DNA of 9,136 bases from Chloroflexota bacterium (lineage in GTDB: Bacteria; Chloroflexota; Dehalococcoidia; Tepidiformales; Tepidiformaceae), in contig JAKALX010000128.1 in assembly GCA_021823905.1 (NCBI GenBank), positions 1-9,136 on the forward strand. The letters run 5' to 3'. The notes under the pieces are model-generated. The model did no database searches, was not told the DNA's origin, and saw only the letters and a program-made list of their open reading frames with translations. The position numbers were made by a program, and so were the translations under genes. This document shows positions 6,417 to 9,136 of the stretch, piece after piece. Within the stretch, counting starts at the first letter, position 1. Each line of letters starts with the position of its first letter.

Positions 6417-7532
6417 ATGACGCTCACGTTAGCCAGAGCCCCCGCTGTGGCGGAGTTCCCACGTGCCGGCCATGCCGCCCGCACTGGAAGCCGTCTGCTT
6501 ATTGTTTCCGACACGCTCGCTCCCGATCCCAACGGAGTCGCGCTCATCGCACTGCGAACGTCGGAGCTCCTGGGCGACCGCGGCCCGGTGCACCTTTTTG
6601 GCCCCGCGGGCGCGCACGCCTCCGAGCGAATCACTTACACGGGCGTCAGCCGCTCACCGATTGGGACGGCGGACTTCCGGCTCCCGCGCCCCAGCCTCCG
6701 GGAACTGTCTGTTGCGGTTCGCCGATCCGACCGGATCGTTGTTCACACGCTGGGGCCGCTCGGCTGCGCGGCGCTGATTCTGGCCCGCCATCATGGACGG
6801 CAGTCGACGCTCTTCCTCCATAACGACTTCTCGCGGCTGGTGTACCACACGCTCGGCGCCCGCTTCGGCTGCGTGACCAGCCGGGCCGCGGCGCTCGTCG
6901 AACGCTGGGCGGTGGAAATCGCCACCCGCGTGGTCGCCCCGCGCAGTCTCGGCATGAAACGCAGTGACACCCTGCGCCTCGATCCGCCGCTCTTCCAGGG
7001 TCAGCGGCCGGAATCTTCGACCGGCGGGCCCATCGTTGTCGCCTACCATGGCCGCGTGTCGCCCGAGAAGTCGGTGGACAGCATCGTGCGGAGCATCGCC
7101 GAAGCCGACCCGGCCCGAAACCGCTTTCGTTTCCGGCTAATCGGCGACGGCAGCCAGCTCAGCCCCACGTTGCGGCTCGCGCGCGAACTCGAACTGAACG
7201 TCGAGCACATCCCGTGGTGCGACGAACCGCTCGCCTCGCTGGCGGGCGCGGACATGTACGTCATGGCCTCGCGAACCGAGACGTATTCGATGGCGACGCT
7301 CGAGGCGATGGGTTGCGGCGTTCCGATCATCGCCCGCGGTGTCGGCGAGATTCCCGGCTACGTGTCCCACGGCGTGAACGGCATGCTGTTCGAACACGAC
7401 CGCCAGCTTCCCGCGCTTATCCGGCAGCTCGCGGACGACGGCACGCTTCGCCAGCAATTGGCGGCGCGCGCGCTCACCTCTGCCACGCCCCGTTCGGTCT
7501 GGGAGCAGTTCGCCGACGCCGCCTCGCAGTGA
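6417..7532 (+). CDS. GT4-type (GT-B fold) glycosyltransferase
   Basis: A 371-aa retaining glycosyltransferase of the GT-B fold, family 4 type, which would move a sugar from a nucleotide donor to a lipid, glycan or small acceptor at the cytoplasmic membrane face. The N-terminal Rossmann half begins at RLLIVSDTLAPDPNG (about 27-41) after a 26-residue leader. The C-terminal half has GRVSPEKS (212-219), LIGDGS (241-246) and the donor-site EX7E motif E288-TYSMATL-E296, followed by AMGCGVPIIA and HGVNGMLFE. No signal peptide or transmembrane segment is evident. ATG 6417 lacks a strong Shine-Dalgarno sequence; GTG 6447 is an in-frame alternative. The stop overlaps the start of the deacetylase gene by 4 nt, so the two are co-translated. 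Donor and acceptor cannot be read from sequence. The C-terminus is somewhat short for the family, but no frameshift is seen. Confidence 0.9.
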   Translation: MTLTLARAPAVAEFPRAGHAARTGSRLLIVSDTLAPDPNGVALIALRTSELLGDRGPVHLFGPAGAHASERITYTGVSRSPIGTADFRLPRPSLRELSVAVRRSDRIVVHTLGPLGCAALILARHHGRQSTLFLHNDFSRLVYHTLGARFGCVTSRAAALVERWAVEIATRVVAPRSLGMKRSDTLRLDPPLFQGQRPESSTGGPIVVAYHGRVSPEKSVDSIVRSIAEADPARNRFRFRLIGDGSQLSPTLRLARELELNVEHIPWCDEPLASLAGADMYVMASRTETYSMATLEAMGCGVPIIARGVGEIPGYVSHGVNGMLFEHDRQLPALIRQLADDGTLRQQLAARALTSATPRSVWEQFADAASQ

Positions 7533-8233
7533 CGCCACTCCCGGCCTTCTGGTCGGTCCATGACGTCTCACCCGCGACGATTGACCGTGCGGCCGGCCTT
7601 GTCGAGCGCCTGGAGCGCGCCGGGATCGCGCCACTGACGATGCTCGTCGTGCCCGCGGGCGACTGGCCCGAAGCGGCGGTCGAACAACTGCGAGCATGGG
7701 CCGCGACAGGACATCTCCTCGCCGCTCACGGCTGGACGCACCAGGCAGCCGCCCGTCGCACCCTCGGCCATCGCATCCATGGCTTTCTCCTCTCCCGGGA
7801 CGCGGCGGAGCACCTCAGCCGATCGGAAGAGGAAGTGGAGAGCATCGTCGAGCGTAGCGCGAGCTGGTTCACGGCGAACGGCCTTCCCGCGCCAAGGTTG
7901 TATGCCCCTCCTGCCTGGGCCCGCGGCGCACTCCCGGACCGGCAATTTCACGATCTTGGCTTCGACCTCATCGAAACGCTGACCGGCATCGCCGAGACCG
8001 CTACCGGCAAGCGCCGACTGCTGCCGCTCGCCGGGTTCGAAGCGGACACCCGATTTCGTGCGATCTCCGTTCGGGTCCTCAACGCGGGAAACCTCGCGCT
8101 CGCTCGCCTTTCGAAGCGTCCCATCCGGATCGCGGTTCACCCTGACGACGATCGACTCCTCCTGAGCCGCCAGCTCGAGGCGTGGATGACGAGGCGCTGG
8201 AAACCGCTGCTCCCAACGAACTTCCGGAAGTAG
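7529..8233 (+). CDS. Polysaccharide deacetylase-like protein (DUF2334 type)
   Basis: A 234-aa protein of the NodB-like/DUF2334 carbohydrate deacetylase group. Visible metal-site motifs are SVHDVSP (9-15; D12 as likely base or ligand), AAHGWTH (65-71; H67-x3-H71 as metal ligands) and the late AVHPDD (202-207; H204), in the order expected for the fold. The reaction would be removal of an N- or O-acetyl group from a glycan or glycolipid. No signal peptide is seen, so it probably acts inside the cell on a precursor. The start is GTG 7529, overlapping the glycosyltransferase stop as GTGA; this places SVHDVSP near the N-terminus, as is usual. Longer in-frame extensions upstream lie inside the glycosyltransferase gene and have no homology. 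No Shine-Dalgarno sequence is apparent, which fits translational reinitiation. The substrate is unknown. Confidence 0.82.
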   Translation: MTPLPAFWSVHDVSPATIDRAAGLVERLERAGIAPLTMLVVPAGDWPEAAVEQLRAWAATGHLLAAHGWTHQAAARRTLGHRIHGFLLSRDAAEHLSRSEEEVESIVERSASWFTANGLPAPRLYAPPAWARGALPDRQFHDLGFDLIETLTGIAETATGKRRLLPLAGFEADTRFRAISVRVLNAGNLALARLSKRPIRIAVHPDDDRLLLSRQLEAWMTRRWKPLLPTNFRK

Positions 8234-8261
8234 CCATCCAGGGAGGCGCGAGTCCCCGGGT
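8234..8261. other. Short convergent gap without a clear terminator
   Basis: Only 28 nt separate the stops of the deacetylase and the convergent thiolase gene. A weak GGGA/TCCC pairing is possible, but there is no T-tract on either strand. Opposing transcripts must overlap or end by another mechanism. Confidence 0.5.
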
Positions 8262-9136
8262 TCAGTCCGCTACGAGAATGATCGTACCCGTCGTCGAAAG
8301 GCTCCCCCCGGTGCCGTTGACGATGCACGAGCGGGCCTTGGTCTGCTTGCCGGCGACGCCGTGGACCCCGTCTTCCGCCGTCCCCGAAAGCTGGCGATAG
8401 GCTTCGACCAGGAGCTGCATGCCGTACATCCCCGAGTGGTTGAACGACAGCCCGCCGCCGTTGGTGTTGATGGGCAGCCGGCCGCCGGGCGCCGCATGAC
8501 CGTCCCGCCAGAGCGTGAAGCCTTCGCCACGGGGAGCGAGCCCGAGCATTTCGACCGTGATCCCCGCGGTCACGGTGAAGGAGTCGTAGACCATGGCCAT
8601 CTCCATGTCGTCCGGTCCCATGCCCGCCATCCGGTAGGCGGCAGCCGACGAAGCCGCGGCGGAGGTTGCTGTGAAGTCTTCCATCTCGAGCATGTTGGAG
8701 TGGCTCATGTTCTCGCCGGCGCCGGCGATCCAGACGGGCTTCGTCTTCACGCTGCGCGCCACCTCGGGGCTTGTCACGAGGATGGCCCCGCCGTAGTCGG
8801 TCACCAGGCAGCAGTGGAGGAGCGTCAGCGGCCAGGAGATCATCCGCGACTTTTGAACGTCGTCGACCGTGATCGGACCGCCCTCGGGGTGCGTCTCCTT
8901 CGAGTACATCACCGCCCGCGGGTTGAGGGTCGCCCACTGGCGCGTGACCACCGCGATGTGGGCGAAGTCCTCCGGCGTCGTGCCGAAGCGGTGATTGTGC
9001 CGGGTCATGGCGTGCGAATAATTCGAAGGGGCTCCGGAAACGCCGTACGGGTTGATGTACTGCGACGCCGGATCCCACGGGTCGCCGCCGCCGCGGCCCG
9101 GGCCAACGCCCCGGCCGCGGGTCGCCCGCTGCGACC
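8262..9136 (-). CDS. SCP2/lipid-transfer-type thiolase (acetyl-CoA acetyltransferase family), N-terminus beyond window
   Basis: The open frame continues without a stop to the right edge, giving about 291 codons of an expected 380-400. The ATG at 9008 is internal: residues upstream (ATRGRGVGPGRGGG, then DPWDP and INPYG) resemble the family's variable region just after the active-site loop. The nucleophilic Cys should lie beyond 9136. Visible family blocks are RFGTTPEDFAHIAVVTRQWA, VYDSFTVTAGITVEMLGL (SCP2-type region, usually HDCF), INTNGGGLSFNHSGMYG (His at 8436-8438) and SCIVNGTGGSLSTTGTIIL at the C-terminus. The canonical C-x-G of biosynthetic thiolases is replaced by CIVNG here. Such enzymes cleave or condense acyl-CoAs, often branched or sterol-like ones, and many have a DUF35 partner; none lies downstream here. 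The substrate is uncertain and the gene may be non-canonical in catalysis. Confidence 0.9.
   Translation of the reverse strand, partial: SQRATRGRGVGPGRGGGDPWDPASQYINPYGVSGAPSNYSHAMTRHNHRFGTTPEDFAHIAVVTRQWATLNPRAVMYSKETHPEGGPITVDDVQKSRMISWPLTLLHCCLVTDYGGAILVTSPEVARSVKTKPVWIAGAGENMSHSNMLEMEDFTATSAAASSAAAYRMAGMGPDDMEMAMVYDSFTVTAGITVEMLGLAPRGEGFTLWRDGHAAPGGRLPINTNGGGLSFNHSGMYGMQLLVEAYRQLSGTAEDGVHGVAGKQTKARSCIVNGTGGSLSTTGTIILVAD

Noticed and set aside
6251..6634. N-terminal extension of the acuI-like frame by 128 residues
   Set aside because: The extension is unlike the family, overlaps the divergent glycosyltransferase gene, and a well-placed GGAG precedes the ATG at 6250.
7214..7528. Upstream extension of the deacetylase frame into the glycosyltransferase gene
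   Set aside because: The sequence is Arg-rich shadow coding. The conserved SVHDVSP motif expected near the N-terminus sits just after GTG 7529.
8220..8231. The 12-bp perfect palindrome ACTTCCGGAAGT at the deacetylase stop
   Set aside because: A palindrome of this length is expected about twice by chance in 9 kb, most of it is coding, and no T-tract follows.
8137..9078. A 313-codon minus-strand frame overlapping the thiolase
   Set aside because: Arg-rich out-of-frame shadow; the adjacent frame shows clear thiolase motifs throughout.

Overview
The window is a dense, GC-rich bacterial chromosome segment with short gaps and no mobile-element, phage, CRISPR, tRNA or rRNA signature. The gene content is a two-subunit 2-oxoacid:ferredoxin oxidoreductase, an AcuI-type reductase and a non-canonical SCP2-type thiolase. 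This fits a free-living organism that handles acyl-CoA and 2-oxoacids. I lean towards Chloroflexota or a similarly GC-rich actinobacterial or acidobacterial lineage, but this is a weak inference from gene content and protein style.

Layout. Positions 81-5093 hold five minus-strand genes, transcribed right to left: a small CBS-domain protein (4620-5093), korA (2702-4609, fused gamma-alpha subunit), korB (1661-2698), a zinc-ribbon plus CBS protein (1073-1603) and a LysR-type regulator (81-992). Spacing from the first CBS gene to korB is 10 nt or an 8-nt overlap, then 3 nt. A 57-nt gap precedes the second CBS gene and an 80-nt gap precedes lysR. The 80-nt gap carries a well-formed LysR-type box, ATAG-N7-CTAT. 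An acuI-like reductase (5255-6250, minus) lies 161 nt upstream of the block. A 166-nt divergent region with a strong hairpin separates it from a plus-strand pair: a GT4 glycosyltransferase (6417-7532) and a DUF2334-type polysaccharide deacetylase (7529-8233), overlapping by 4 nt. A thiolase-superfamily gene (8262 to the right edge, minus) converges on this pair and loses its N-terminus at the window end.

How the genes may work together. KorAB interconverts a 2-oxoacid (probably 2-oxoglutarate) and an acyl-CoA plus CO2, using ferredoxin. The two CBS proteins around it look like adenine-nucleotide sensors and may tie the enzyme or its expression to energy state. The LysR protein may autoregulate, and may regulate the neighbouring operon. 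AcuI and the thiolase both act on short or modified acyl-CoAs but are not visibly in the same operon. The glycosyltransferase-deacetylase pair is a separate envelope-glycan or glycolipid module. Most of the window is recognisable metabolism. The main points for a second look are the CBS-korAB-CBS arrangement, the LysR box and the glycosyltransferase-deacetylase couple. I do not see a clearly new defence or mobile system.
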